Of a stretch of DNA of 64,000 nt, positions 45,607 to 56,751 are shown piece after piece (position 1 is the stretch's first letter; the number at the start of each line of letters is the position of its first letter). The stretch spans positions 16,933,621 through 16,997,620 of the forward strand of contig CM019825.1 of the NCBI GenBank assembly GCA_009763385.1, read 5' to 3'. Both the position numbers and the translations under genes were made by a program. The DNA comes from Coix lacryma-jobi var. lacryma-jobi. Taxonomy: Eukaryota; Streptophyta; Magnoliopsida; Poales; Poaceae. The notes under the pieces are model-generated. The model was given only the letters and a program-made list of their open reading frames with translations, had not been told where the DNA came from and did no database searches.

Positions 45607-47204
45607 ATGGGGGAAACATTTTTGTTCTTGTATCATAGACTGACTATTTTCTCGTTTGCTTTGTTTTTCTTTTGCATTTCAGCATACGTTTTTACATTCT
45701 GAGCTTCATGTATATAATCTCTAGAATGTAACTATGCTCTGTTTAGTATGCTCCGATGCTATATGTTGTTGCTAGTAGCTTATGCTCTTTCTGATCACTA
45801 ATACATATTGTGACCTGAGCTATTTTTGAATGGTGAACCTGCTTAATAACAAACATAAAACTTGAAAATGTTCACCATTGAGATATGCAACTAGCATGTG
45901 TTGGATGTGTTGAATACACTCGTGCTTTTCATATATGCTAGGTTGCTATGTCTCTAGTTCTGAGTCTGTCACTTTCTTGGTCTGTTCATATTCAGAGATA
46001 AAACTTGAACCAAGATAAGTGAATTGTAAAGATCGAGACGGGATTGCTTGTCAACACATCACAGTTTTGAGACTGTTTCTCATTGCACTTTGAGTTAAAC
46101 TTGAGCTGTGTAGTGTATGACCGAAACTGTTGCTTTAAGCTTCTGATTGCTTCTGCATAGGCTTCGCACAGTTGAAAAGTTAGGCTATGACAAGCTTTCA
46201 ACCTCTCGCAATCACATGCTAAATTCTGAACTTGTGTAATCTTTACCGCTGCAACTCCGATAAAATTTGGATACACAAGTCTATGCTTCAATCTATAGCA
46301 TGATGATTGAACTTTGCTAGGGGTAGTTCACTTTGTAAACATGATTAGCACTTGCTGTTTTCCTGTCTATACATGTGTAGTGCTATTTTGATGGTGAATC
46401 CCTTTTTGGCTAAAAACTGCTCACTTGCTCATATGTTCATATTTCATATTTGGTGATCAGTTTGAGCCTTCACTAGCTTGTATGCTTTCTAGTGAGTCGT
46501 TGGAGCTATACTGTTTAGAGCATCTTTGCATTTTCTTGACTATATTCCTGAAGCTGCTAACTTGCATTTTGACTCATATGCATTTTGGAAGGGGGAGAAC
46601 TTCTCTTGCTGGCACTTTTGATGGTGCATTTTCTGAGGGGGAGAAAATTGCTTTCGGTTCTTTTTGCTTGATGGTGCATTTTCAACTAAGGGGGAGAATT
46701 TGGACAAATCATGCCTCCCATGATCAAAGGAGAGGGAAATTGGTTGTGTGCACCATGCAAGGGGGAGTTTGCTCGTGCTGAATTTTTGAAATTTTCAATT
46801 GGTTCGGAGCGCTCTGCTAGTTGTGTTGAGCTTTTGCCTCTATCTTGAGGGACTAGCAGTCGCATCCTTGCTTCAGTTGGTTTCAGTTGGTGTCGAGCTT
46901 TCTTGCTAGTTGTGTTGAGCCTCTGTGCCTCTATCTTGAGGGACTAGCATTTTGCTTCGATTTTTCATTTGGTATTTGCTAGCGGTGTTGAGCCTGTTCT
47001 ACCTCTTCTTGAGGGCTAGCTTTGCTTTGCTTGGTTGCGTTGAGCCATTGCCCATGTCTTTGGGAACCAAGTTGTTTTGCTCTTTCCACTTGACGTTCTT
47101 CGGCTTTGCTATGCTTTTGGGTCATCTGGTCGAGTTCTCTCTTCTCCTTCTTCCTCCTTCTATTTCTATTATGATTTGTGTGAGTAGTTGACAATGCACT
47201 CATC
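45607..47204 (+). other. Non-coding 3' region of the Sirevirus-like element
   Basis: About 1.6 kb between pol and the 3' LTR without an envelope-like frame. It holds four extra polypurine tracts (AGGGGGAGAA type) at about 46588, 46635, 46688 and 46758. It also has three degenerate tandem units of about 70-90 bp with the words GTGTTGAGC..CTCTATCTTGAGGGACTAGC (46815-47025). Confidence 0.8.
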
Positions 47205-47215
47205 AAGGGGGAGAT
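47205..47215 (+). other. Polypurine tract next to the 3' LTR
   Basis: AAGGGGGAGAT ends directly at the LTR start (47216). It is the priming tract by position. Confidence 0.88.
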
Positions 47216-49394
47216 TGCGGATACATGGGTGTATGCCGAGTCTCTAAGTGATGAGTGATTATCAACTGGGATAATGCGCATGTTCTTTGGCTTGTGTTGT
47301 GCAGGTGTCGAGCACGGATACAGTGATCAGAGGCAAGGTGAAGGTCAAGTAGAGACGTGTCGTGCCGATGGACCGAGAGTGGCGAAGGACGGACGTGAGG
47401 CTTGGACTGAGGGACCGGTGGCCCGAGGATCAGCTGTGGTGGCTGACAGCCTGGGACAGCGACGAGCGAAGACTTGCGGGACATGGTGCTGCTCGGGTCG
47501 AGGACCTGGGGACACGTGTCGGTGGACGGGGTGCACGGGCGGTGCATCCCCTCTACAGCTTCGGTTTGGTGGTAGAGCCAGAGAAAAACCATCGGGTGGA
47601 CGGTTTCCAGGTTTGGGCCTCAAAACCTGGGCGCGGATGGTTTCCGAGTTTGGCCACAAAACTCGGGCTGAGGACGGTTTCCAGGTTTGGGCCTCAAAAC
47701 CTGGGTGCTACGGGTTTGCTGAGTTTGGGCCACAAAACTCAGGCTTGGTGGGCTGGTTTCCCGGTTTGGGCCTCAAAACCGGGGGTTGATCGTGAAGGCT
47801 GGTTTCCCGGTTTGGGCCTCAAAACCGGGGGTGCGACGTCCAGGAAAAGGACGCAGAGCGGTGGCAGCACGTGGCGGCAATCGGGAGGTTGCGTCGAGGC
47901 AACGCTACAAGTTGTGCGGGCGTGGCCGTCGGATCCACCTACCATCGAGTTGGTCCAGAATAACCTTAGGGTTTAGCTGGTTCGCTCTGTAAGTAGTTAG
48001 GGGTAGAGTGGGAATTAGGAATAGTTAGAATTAGGATAAGTAGGGGGAGACACCCACCTCCCCATCCATCTCAGTCATTTTGCTCTTTGCTTCTAGGGTT
48101 TCCTGCTCTCCCAATCCCCTGTTGTAGCTAGCTGAGATCCGCAGAGAACCATACCTCTGTGTACTGAAGATTTTGAGGAAGTGAGGCCGTAACCTCACTG
48201 TTGTAGCGTGTGGTAGCCACACGGTTGCAGATCGATGTGTTGATTCGCGTTTTGTTCGTGTTTTTCGCGTTCTTCGTTTCTCCGTGTTTTTCCCGTCACT
48301 CGATCTCTCTCCCTACTGCGTCTTTGCGAAATCCGTTTGAATCAACTTGTTCGTTTTTGAAAGGAGATCACTTCCACCGAAGGAATTCATCTAACTCCTC
48401 ACGAACAAGTAGATCGGGTTGATTTCGTTTTCGTGGCGCTTTTTCGTTCTTGATCTTCCCCTTTCGATTTTCCGGTGATTGAATCGATTTGAGCGGATGA
48501 TTTCTTGGGGATAGTCTCCTAACTATCCCGTGATCATCTTCTCCAAGTTTGGGAACGTGGGATTTTGATTTGGATCGAATTTGGAGAGATTTGGAGAGGA
48601 GGCGACTGAAATCGCCCTCTCTGCTCGTTGGCGGACAGTCCGCGGTTTTGACCGGCGGATAGTCCGCGCGTCGGGATCGAGCCAGGTCACTGGCTGCGGG
48701 TCTCGGTCGCATTATTGTTCCTTGACCGGCAGACAGTCCGCAGAAGGAACTCGCGGACAGTCCGGGAGTCGTCCAGGGACTGTTCAGCAGCTTTGTTGTT
48801 TTGCTATTTGACCGGCGGACAGTCCGCCGTTGGTTTTCGCGGACAGTCCGGGAACTGTCCAGGGAACTTCAGCAGCACTGCGGTTTTGCTCGTTTGGCCG
48901 GCGGACAGTCCGCGACCTGAGCCCGGACAGTCCGCCACTGGGCAGACAGTCCGCGACCGTACTGCCGGACAGTCCGGGACTTGGCTGTAGCCTCCGGTTT
49001 AGTGCGTTAGCTCTCCCGGCTTCCTCGCTTGGTTTTCGGACTTCTCGTTTGGCCTTGTAGTTGACCAAGGAACCTCTCTAGGTATCTTTGCTACTTGTTA
49101 GCATCGGTATTTGGGGATTTTTCGACGTAGCCGTCTATCTACGTTTGGGACTTGGTTTTTGAGGGTCGAACTTGATCCGTTGCTTTTGTCGTTTGGTTTG
49201 CTATCGTTTTGTGGTGCCTCGCTGTGATCCTAGGGATCATCCACCCTTTTCCAAGGGTCGTGGGCATCACGGTTTCGATCGAAGCTTTCGGGGGTAGATT
49301 TTGGGGACAATAGGCCAAAGTTTTGAGAGAAATTTTTGAGCTCCCATTCACCCCCCCCCTCTGGTCGCCTTGCTATTGCTTTCTCGGTCCTTCA
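47216..49394 (+). repeat. 3' LTR of the Sirevirus-like element
   Basis: 2,179 bp and uninterrupted; it gives the reference for the split 5' LTR. The hairpin array is at 47607-47829 and the palindrome array at 48633-48976. Confidence 0.93.
47607..47829 (+). repeat. Six covarying hairpins in the 3' LTR
   Basis: Hairpins at 47607-47630, 47644-47666, 47681-47704, 47719-47742, 47760-47783 and 47806-47829 have the same arms as in the 5' LTR, all still perfectly paired. Confidence 0.9.
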
Positions 49395-49472
49395 AAACCG
49401 GCGTCAGTGGATTTTTCGGAAGAAAACCGAAAAACCATTTCTTCCCCAATCTCGATCTACACACTAGATCGA

Positions 49473-49487
49473 GGCGTCTGATACCAT
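49473..49487 (-). other. Primer binding site of the older Copia element
   Basis: On the minus strand ATGGTATCAGACGCC abuts the 5' LTR. It matches the initiator tRNA-Met site TGGTATCAGAGC apart from its end. Confidence 0.88.
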
Positions 49488-49965
49488 TGTTAGATCCCTA
49501 GGACCTTCTAGGTGTAAATCAGTGGGGAATGAGGTTGCACATTATAAGAGATAAAGCCTATCCTTTAGATCAGAGAGGGAGAGAGAGAAGTATAGGGACA
49601 CAGACCATCGGAGTTGGAGGAGGAGCCCGCCATCACGTTCGTCGGTGAAGATCTGCGCACGGGCAGCGACGGTTGGTGAAGAGTGTTCGCCGGATCTCGC
49701 TGCCTGAGGTGGAGACGGTGACGGCGCCGGTGGTGGGACTTTCCGCCGCTGGTTGCGCACCCTCTGGATCGGTTAGCGTTTGTAGGTGGGGTTTTGACGG
49801 CTCCGAGAAACCTCGTATCGAGAGCCCGCCGGCACCCCACCCCTTTTATATTGCGCAGTGCGATGGGGGCCCACCAGCCAATCTCGGGCTAGGCGCCCCC
49901 GATCAGGATGCGAGAATCACGGGATCCAGGTGGCCGTTGGGCCCCTGGTGAAGATCATCTTAACA
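49488..49965 (-). repeat. 5' LTR of the older Copia element
   Basis: 478 bp with TGTTAG..TTAACA ends; it pairs with 24741-25216. Confidence 0.92.
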
Positions 49966-49970
49966 GGACG

Positions 49971-50919
49971 CGGTCAGGAGGGCGGGCATCGTGGCCTCTG
50001 AAGGCGCATGTACTGCAAACGGATTGAGTCGGTCGGTGCAATTTTGTAGAAACCAGCCTGGTCAACTATAGAAACCATCCTGGACAATTTTCCTAGGTTT
50101 TGCCCAAGAATGATAACTATCCAACTTGCATGGTGAAAAATGTCTTGATTTACATGTAAATCGACAAATGGTATCTATCACGCTTACACAATGACGAATG
50201 CATTTTTTCCATGTGAACTAGCAAAGTAACTATCAAAAATTCAAAACTCACCCAGGATGGACCCTATTAGGACGTGGATGTTGTCCGATTGGCATAGGTT
50301 GGCGGCAAGCCTAAAGTGCCACATCTGATTGTCGAATCAGATGATGAACAACCGATAGGACTTAAAAAAAAGTAGAAAAAAGGAGTGAACATGATAAAAA
50401 CAAAGGCCCTAATAGTTTCTGCGACTGAAAAACACCGTTTTAGCTGATTGTATGAGAGAAAAACGCGGTTCGACAGATGAAAAAAAAAAGTTAATTCTTA
50501 CTAATAAGCTCAAGCGATGGTTCAACAAATGAAAAAGAGTTAATTCTGTCTTATAAGCTCAAGCAGACAGAAGCTGAAAGCTTTGATCGTCAATTTGTTT
50601 GATTTTACTCCATCGACTGTCATCCCTTCGGGATGTCCTCATTGCCTAATTTATCAGAACACGTGCGTACGGGAAACACGTGCAGAACTCTAGAAGAAGG
50701 CCTGCTTCGGCAACTGGGGCAGCAGGGTTAAGTGCTCGAGTGTGAAACGAATAAACGATGCATATGCATATGCATGAACGATTGGACTATCCCGACGGGA
50801 GACACGAAAGAGCGCCCAATGGTTCCGCGCTGAATTGTCTCACAGCCTGATGCAAGCACGTATCAGCTTCGTGGGTGATTTGGATGGGGTTTCACGCTCA
50901 TTGTCGATTTCAAATGTTA
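49971..50919. other. Unassigned intergenic DNA
   Basis: No gene is visible. The first part should be the continuation of the GC-rich stretch left of 24741. The rest is ordinary mixed sequence. Confidence 0.5.
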
Positions 50920-51260
50920 GAGGGTGTTCACTTCCCATTCAAAAAAAAATTCATCCATCACATCGAATATTTAGACGCATGGATAAAGTATTAAATGTAG
51001 ACTAAAAATAACTAATTACACAGATTACGATAACTTTGTGAGATGTTTTTTTAAGTCTAATTAGTCCATAATTTGATAATATTGTGCTACAGTAAATATA
51101 TGTTAATGATAAATTAATTAGTCTCAATAAATTCATCTGACAATTTCCTAAAAATATATGTAATTTGTTTTTTATTAATCTATTTTTAATAGACTAAATT
51201 AGTGCCGCAACATCTAATATGACACCCTAAATTTTTTTCACTCACCCACTAAACAACCTC
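50920..51260. mobile_element. Tourist-like MITE
   Basis: The ends GAGGGTGTTCAC and (inverted) GAGGTTGTTTAGTG, flanked by tta and taa, and internal words such as CTAATTACACAGATTACG and GTCTAATTAGTCC are typical of a common grass MITE group. The target duplication is imperfect. Confidence 0.6.
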
Positions 51261-51269
51261 TAAAGTGTA

Positions 51270-51440
51270 CTCCCTCTGTCCCTAAACATCAATCACTTGC
51301 GCTTCCTGAAAAATAACTTGGACTAAATTTATATTAAAAAATATTAATATTTATACAAATTTTACGGTGGTTGAAAGAAATATGGATCATTCATTGATTC
51401 AGATAGGATGGTGAAAAAAATAAGAAGTATCAGGGAAAAA
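51270..51440. mobile_element. Stowaway MITE fragment
   Basis: TA followed by CTCCCTCTGTCCCTAAAC is a clear Stowaway left end. The matching right end is not found, so the copy is truncated or heavily mutated. Confidence 0.5.
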
Positions 51441-51859
51441 GTACCATAAAATACCAAAACACGTGCGACCAATACCAAAATATGTGAAACCGGTTCTATA
51501 AATTCTTATATTTTTATATTTTTTTTCTAAAAAAGATAAAGGGCACTAGTAGTTTCATGTTCTTATTACATGTACAATAACTATCACTTCTTCGTATATC
51601 ATAGTTTACAATACAAGATTAATTAAAAAAAATTGTGGTATACACAAAAATGAAGCTGGCCCACCGTCGTCCGCATAGCTCGCGTCCTCCGCAGAGCCAC
51701 GAGCCTCCTGCCGGACATCACCTGCTACCCGCCTCCCGCGGTTGCGCCTCCCGTGGTCTGCCGCACATGTGTGATGATGTGTATCCAGAGAGGTTCTAGA
51801 GAGGAGGCACGATGTCAAATGACATGTGCTCTGACAGCACAGTACAAGTTATCGTTGTA
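51441..51859. other. Unassigned intergenic DNA
   Basis: AT-rich, with a GC-richer patch at 51650-51800 holding a 70-codon minus-strand frame without recognisable motif. Confidence 0.5.
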
Positions 51860-52148
51860 CACTACTAGAGAACAGGCCTTTGGACGATCTATCAATTGAG
51901 CTTTAGTCTCGGCCAAAAATTGTGTCCGGGGCTAAAGATCTTTAATCCCGGTTGGTAACACCAACCGGGGCTAAAGGTGAATCTTTAGCCCCGGTTGGTA
52001 TTACCAACCCGGACTAAAGGTCCTGGATCTTTAGTCCCGGTTGGTAATACGAACCGGGGCTAAAGTCCCGGGACCTTTAGTCCCGGTTGGCATACCCGAG
52101 ACTAAAGACCCGTTTCAGCCGGGACTAAAGGCCCTTTCTCTAGTAGTG
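51860..52148. mobile_element. CACTA-derived MITE
   Basis: CACTACTAGAGAA and its inverted copy form the ends. gta is duplicated at 51857-51859 and 52149-52151. The 289-bp body is made of repeated TTTAGTCCCGGTTGGT and CCAACCGGGGCTAAAG words, mutually complementary. This is an abundant grass MITE type. Confidence 0.92.
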
Positions 52149-52151
52149 GTA

Positions 52152-52973
52152 TGAGGCATCGACACGTCCGATGCCAGACATCGGAGCGTCCGATGCCCCT
52201 TAAACTGCAATGTTTCGAGCCCTTCGTGGATGGCTTGGTTAGGAGAGTATAAATACTCCACCACCACCTCTATTTTGGGTTTGTTACCCATTTGACCAGC
52301 TGAAAAATCCTTGAGTGTGCAAGAGAGCGCAAGAGTCCTAATGAGATTGTGAGTTTTGCTAATTGTGACATTAGTCATCTTATTAGTGAGTTGTGAGTAG
52401 CAAGTGTGTATCCATCCATCTCTTTAGCCTTGCGTCGGTCAAGTGAGAGTTCTAGATTGTTACTCCTGGTGATCGACATCACCTAGAAGGCTTGGTGGTG
52501 ATCCGAGAGCTTGGTGATCATCCGAAGACTTTGTGGATTACTCAACTCATGTTCTAACAGGTAGTGGGCGATTCACCGGGCCGGAGTGGCAAAGAATCAG
52601 CTCATAGTGAGTACTTGATCATTGCACGGATCAAAGGGGAGCGATACCCTTGTGTGGGTGCTCCAACGAGGACTAGGGGTGTGTGTCGACACTTTGATAC
52701 CTCAGCAAAAAGATCGCGTAGTCTTTCTTTCCTCTCTTTACTTACGCATTTACTTTGAGAATTTCAATTCCCGTATTTACTTGTTGCTATTTCATTGTTG
52801 AAATGTCATGCTAGAGTAGGATTGGAACTAGGAGTAGTCTTTTGTGTGGTTGAGTTAGAGAAAACACACTTATAGGCACAAAGGGGTGACATTGGTCTTG
52901 CATAGGATTTAATTATTGCAAGAAATTTTATATTAGCCCAATTCACCATCTCTTGGGCATCTTGATCCTTTCG
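52152..52973 (+). mobile_element. Truncated Sirevirus-like LTR
   Basis: Same family as 22704-24253 but on the plus strand: CATCGGAGCGTCCGATGCC palindromes, TATA (GAGTATAAATACTCC, 52245-52259), then the U5 part ending CTTGGGCATCTTGATCCTTTC. The 5' part is missing, and the CACTA MITE abuts it on the left. Confidence 0.75.
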
Positions 52974-53451
52974 GTATTAACTATGTGAACATTTGAGATC
53001 GTTTACAAACTACAAATTTTAAATTTTAAAATCTATAACCTTCAAACACATATTTACATATTTAGGACTCTAAACAACTTCATATTAAAAAAAATTAACT
53101 ACAAAGTTGTAGATTCTATTAAGAACTATAACTATTGTGTACATGCCAATATCTAAGATTATTTGATAATTTAAAATTTTTAAATCTGTACACTTATAAC
53201 AATATTTTAGAACTCTAAACAGAACACTGTTCAACTACAAAGTTGTAGATCTCATCAAGAGCTAAAATTTCGATATAAAATTTATCTTCATCCGAGTTTA
53301 TATGAAAAAATTATGAATTTTTTTGTTACAACCATTAGCTGAGATGGACATCTTAACACATCCACCTTGGTTAATTAATTAACGGAGATGGTCGCTCCAA
53401 AAATAATCAATTAATGGAGATAGATATCTTAAGTCGCCCACCTTGATTAAT
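52974..53451. other. Unassigned AT-rich DNA
   Basis: Contains ACTACAAAGTTGTAGAT twice (near 53098 and 53233), a small palindrome common in grass transposons. No element limits found. Confidence 0.5.
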
Positions 53452-55000
53452 GTCACACCCGATTATAGGATGAAATTGAATATACAATATATGTATGTCA
53501 GGATCAATTTTCATACATATATCAATGTCATAATAATATCAAAATCAATGTTGAAATTACATAATCAAACATTATCACAAAATGACCCTCGGGTCCCAAA
53601 AAAATATACATAGACTCTCATGACGACTAGCGGAAGGGGACACCATCTTCACAGGAAGTCGACCGGAGGTAGCACCAGCCTAGTACAACTCGCGAGTATC
53701 AAAGCCATTGTCTTCGCCGTGCTCCTGCTCCTCATCTCCAGCGTCTGGCTGGAGTATGTAGCGGAGGAAACAAAGAGGAAGAGTGAGTACATCGAAATGT
53801 ACTCCACAAGTGTACAAAAATAATATGACATTTGGTTAATAAGAAAAAGGATAGGCTAATTTTGGTTGACACGAGCACCTAAAGTGACACATTCTATTAA
53901 TTCCTATTTTTCTATGCATCTATTTACTTTAAACCACTTTCTCCTTCGAACCAACACTCGAAATCCACCGAGCAAAACCACACTCGGAATCCACCGGACA
54001 ACCAACACTTGGAAGCCACCAAGCAACCAACACATGAAGTTCACCAAGCAAACCCACACTCGGAATCCACCGAGTAACCAACACCTGAATTCCATCCAGG
54101 CAACCAACCTGTACCAAAACCAAAACCAACTAATCTTGAAGAAGTTCAAGTTGTTCGTGACCGTGAGCACGACTGATATATTAGTTTTACATTCTGCAGG
54201 GGTTGCACACTTTCACCATGAGTCATGTTACCCTTTTGCTTGAGGTAGCTAGCCTCTTGACCCACTTCCAAGGTGGACCGACACGGTTCACTACAAAGGC
54301 TATTATAAAGAGTCCCCCTATATGTATTAGTTCTCATTGGTCATGACACAAAAGCTATCTCCCGTAAACATCAGGACTGGGCTAGCCTAGGAGCCATCTC
54401 CTGTACCAAGTGGTATCCTGCATAGAAGAAGCCTTTTGTACCCATGTTCCTATGAGACTAATCCATATAAGGATTCCCTAATTAAATAGCGAGGTCTGTA
54501 CCATTTCAGCCCTCATGGTTGCGATGTTAGGCGGGGTTACATGCTTCGAGAACTGGATCCTAGGGATCCAGCACAGGATCAAACACAACCAATGATCCTG
54601 CCTAGATTTCTTATCCTCCATATTGCTAATACCATTAGCAGTAACCATTGCATAGATCATTGGTCAAAATTAATATTAAACCTTCTCATCCTAAGACTAC
54701 AAAGTTAAGTATGACATCTACCCTTTTTCCAAACCAGATTACAAGGATAATATGAACAAGTTTTAGTAAACCCTAAAATGAGATTCAAATTAAGACTCTG
54801 CATGCAAACTAAGGATCTGACTACTTTAACTCAGAATAAAATAAATATAGGAGTAAGAATGGTCAAGGATACTTGTCTTTGAATTGGGTTTGATCCGGGG
54901 TATCGAACACTTGGTCTTGAATGTTTTCGTACATGATACCCTCCTCAAAACAAACACCAAACATGCCCCCACAATTTAATAAATAATAGATAGTAATCAA
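53452..55000 (-). mobile_element. Gypsy-type LTR fragment
   Basis: On the plus strand it starts TGTCACACCCG. A GAGTACATCGAAATGTACTCCACAAG block (53785-53810) occupies the same relative place as GAGTACTGGGGTACTCAACAAG in the LTR at 35680. Later blocks fit the same LTR class only loosely. No duplicate flanks or second end were seen, so the right border is approximate. Confidence 0.5.
53944..54116. repeat. About 25-bp tandem repeat in LTR
   Basis: Six to seven units of the form CAACACTCG(A/G)AATCCACCGAGCA with substitutions. Each unit is itself partly palindromic (CTCGG..CCGAG). The long frame through it is an artefact. Confidence 0.8.
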
Positions 55001-55759
55001 CTTTATAAAAACCAGCTATAAAGTATACTAACGCGTAGAGCTCGTCTATATGAATCTAACATAACTTGAGCAGGTCAAATCGGAGTTAAAACGTGAAAGT
55101 TATAAGCATTTAAATTTTGGTGGCAAAACTATAAACTTTTTAAACTTGTTTGCATTTTAAATAAATAGAAAACTGAAAAATAAAAAGGGTGAGGACTGGA
55201 CCTCATTTCTCCAAAACACAGGGGTTAAGAATAAAGTTTCCATAGACTCAGTGAATAGGAAGAGAGGACGACAGGTTGATTGTCAATAAAAATAGGGGCT
55301 CTTTTACAAAGTTGTGCGACCGGTCTGTTTGACCATGTCGTCGCTAACGTGGCTGATACGCGGTACATGGCAGTTGGCCCGGTGCACGGCTATGTCGTGG
55401 GCGTGCAGACGCGGACGCGGTGGACTGGGTCCATGACCGGTGCATACCGGTTCGGAGGGGGCTCTAATCTTGGTCGTTCAACCCAAATCTGACGGTTCCA
55501 GGAGGATTGAGAGGAGGTGGTCGCCAGGGCGACAACACGCACGGCGGCGCCATGGCTCTGCCTAGTGAGGGCTCGCTGGCGTGAGTGGGTTTCGTGCCCC
55601 AGTGCATGAGAGACGGAAAAAATGAGTGTGGGAGAGTGAGCAGTTCACCGCGAACTCACCTAGGAGCCTATCGATGGCCGTTGTGACCCAGAGGAGGCTG
55701 ACAATGAGCGGCGGTGGCCGGGAACTCCGATGAGCACGAAGCTTGGGCATCGGTAGGGA
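55001..55759. other. Unassigned intergenic DNA
   Basis: Mixed AT-rich then GC-rich sequence. It may still include LTR remains. No gene is supported. Confidence 0.5.
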
Positions 55760-56130
55760 AAAGAGAGATCAGAGAGGAGGCTGGGTTTGGGCGTGGGCGT
55801 GGCCATCAACGACGCCATCGTGTCGGCGAGCGTCCGACAGCCGCTCCTCCTCCAGCATCGCGAGCTCTGCGACGAGACCGGCGCCACCATATCCTCCTCC
55901 CGAGCAAGCACGAGGACGCCTTCAGCTCCTGGCAGTGGGAGACACGATACGCGCGTGTGCTGCGGTACTACGCTCCGGCATTCGGCGCCGTGGACGTGGC
56001 CGAGCTGGCGGTCCAGTGGGCAGGCAGGCCGTGGCACTCTTGGACGCCGTCGGCCGCGCTCCTTGCTGGGTCGTCCGCGGGCAGGCCGCAGCTGACTTGG
56101 CTCACAGAGTCTGGCGGTCCCGCTGACTTG
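55760..56130 (+). pseudogene. Unrecognised coding-like fragment
   Basis: GC-rich DNA whose codon pattern looks protein-coding but changes frame near 55890. The first part reads VAINDAIVSASVRQPLLLQH and the second HEDAFSSWQWETRYARVLRY, then YYAPAFGAVDVAELAVQWAG. I do not recognise the family. It has no start or splice context and sits about 620 bp upstream of lipase gene 2, so it is probably a broken or captured gene piece. Confidence 0.35.
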
Positions 56131-56415
56131 GCTCACAGGCATCCGGAAAAAAAAAAAAAGGCTTGGGCGCTTGGCTCACAACAGGCCACGCCTGCTGCAA
56201 GAAATAACGTAGCAGTTGCGTTGACGACGACGACGGCGTAGCGACTAGCGAGAGGTTTTGAGTAGGTTGTCTGTCTCGCACTCTGACAGGTCCTAGGTCG
56301 CACTCGAGCGTGCAGATGCATCGTATCGTTGACGGACCGAAGTCACCGAACGAACCTTTACTGCGGGCGTTTGCAACTTGCGCGTGATCGAGATAGCTAC
56401 CTGCGGCACAACGCG

Positions 56416-56423
56416 TATATATA
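56416..56423 (+). promoter_or_regulatory. Candidate TATA box of lipase gene 2
   Basis: TATATATA is followed by a (CA)n run (56428-56444). A short 5'UTR intron (56656-56722, GT..AG) may lie between here and the start codon; this is inferred from splice-like signals only. Confidence 0.45.
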
Positions 56424-56751
56424 CACGGCACACACACACACACACGGTTCAAAATAACAGACACAGGCTCGAGGAGAGATTGAGAGAAGCACACGCACGC
56501 GGGGAGGCCTATTTGCTTTGGTCTCCCAAGGCAGCTTGCCCGGCGCCGGCGCTGCTCCCAGGCGTCCGATTTCCGGGCAGCTTGGCTGGGAGGGCGGCAA
56601 GCAAACACGCCAGTCACCAGCTTCCACTGCTGCACTGCTACTGCCTTCTTCCAAGGTAGGTTGTTCATTTTTGCTGATGGTTGTTAGTTATTGCATTCCT
56701 GGCTGATCAACACCGTATGTAGATCTCCGCCCGACTCGATCGCATTCAACA

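Larger units (their letters stand above)
33784..49394 (+). mobile_element. Sirevirus-like Copia retrotransposon, younger insertion
   Basis: The LTRs (33784-39719, split by a solo LTR, and 47216-49394) are about 2.18 kb each once the insertion is removed. They differ at about 35-40 positions by eye (about 1.7%). The duplication aaacc stands at 33779-33783 and 49395-49399. A tRNA-Met-like primer site, a long two-knuckle gag, pol, and a long non-coding tail with several polypurine tracts fit the Sirevirus branch. No envelope-like frame was found between pol and the 3' LTR. Four stops and three frame changes inactivate it. Confidence 0.93.
24741..49965 (-). mobile_element. Older Copia retrotransposon hosting nested insertions
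   Basis: LTRs at 24741-25216 and 49488-49965 are near-identical (about 18 substitutions and two 1-bp indels by eye, close to 4%). The 5-bp flanks agacg (24736-24740) and ggacg (49966-49970) differ at one base. The internal parts read on the minus strand: primer site, leader, gag-protease (32692-31281), integrase, reverse transcriptase, RNase H (28197-25403), polypurine tract. Insertions at 28203-31280 (solo LTR) and 33784-49394 (Sirevirus-like) swell it from about 6.5 kb to 25 kb. Frameshifts and a stop disable it. Confidence 0.92.

Noticed and set aside
45607..47204. Possible envelope-like gene of the Sirevirus-like element
   Set aside because: No frame above about 120 codons and none with signal peptide or membrane segment in a believable context; the region is polypurine tracts and repeats.
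53866..54243. 125-codon frame with NPPSNQH repeats
   Set aside because: Follows a 25-bp tandem repeat in an LTR fragment.
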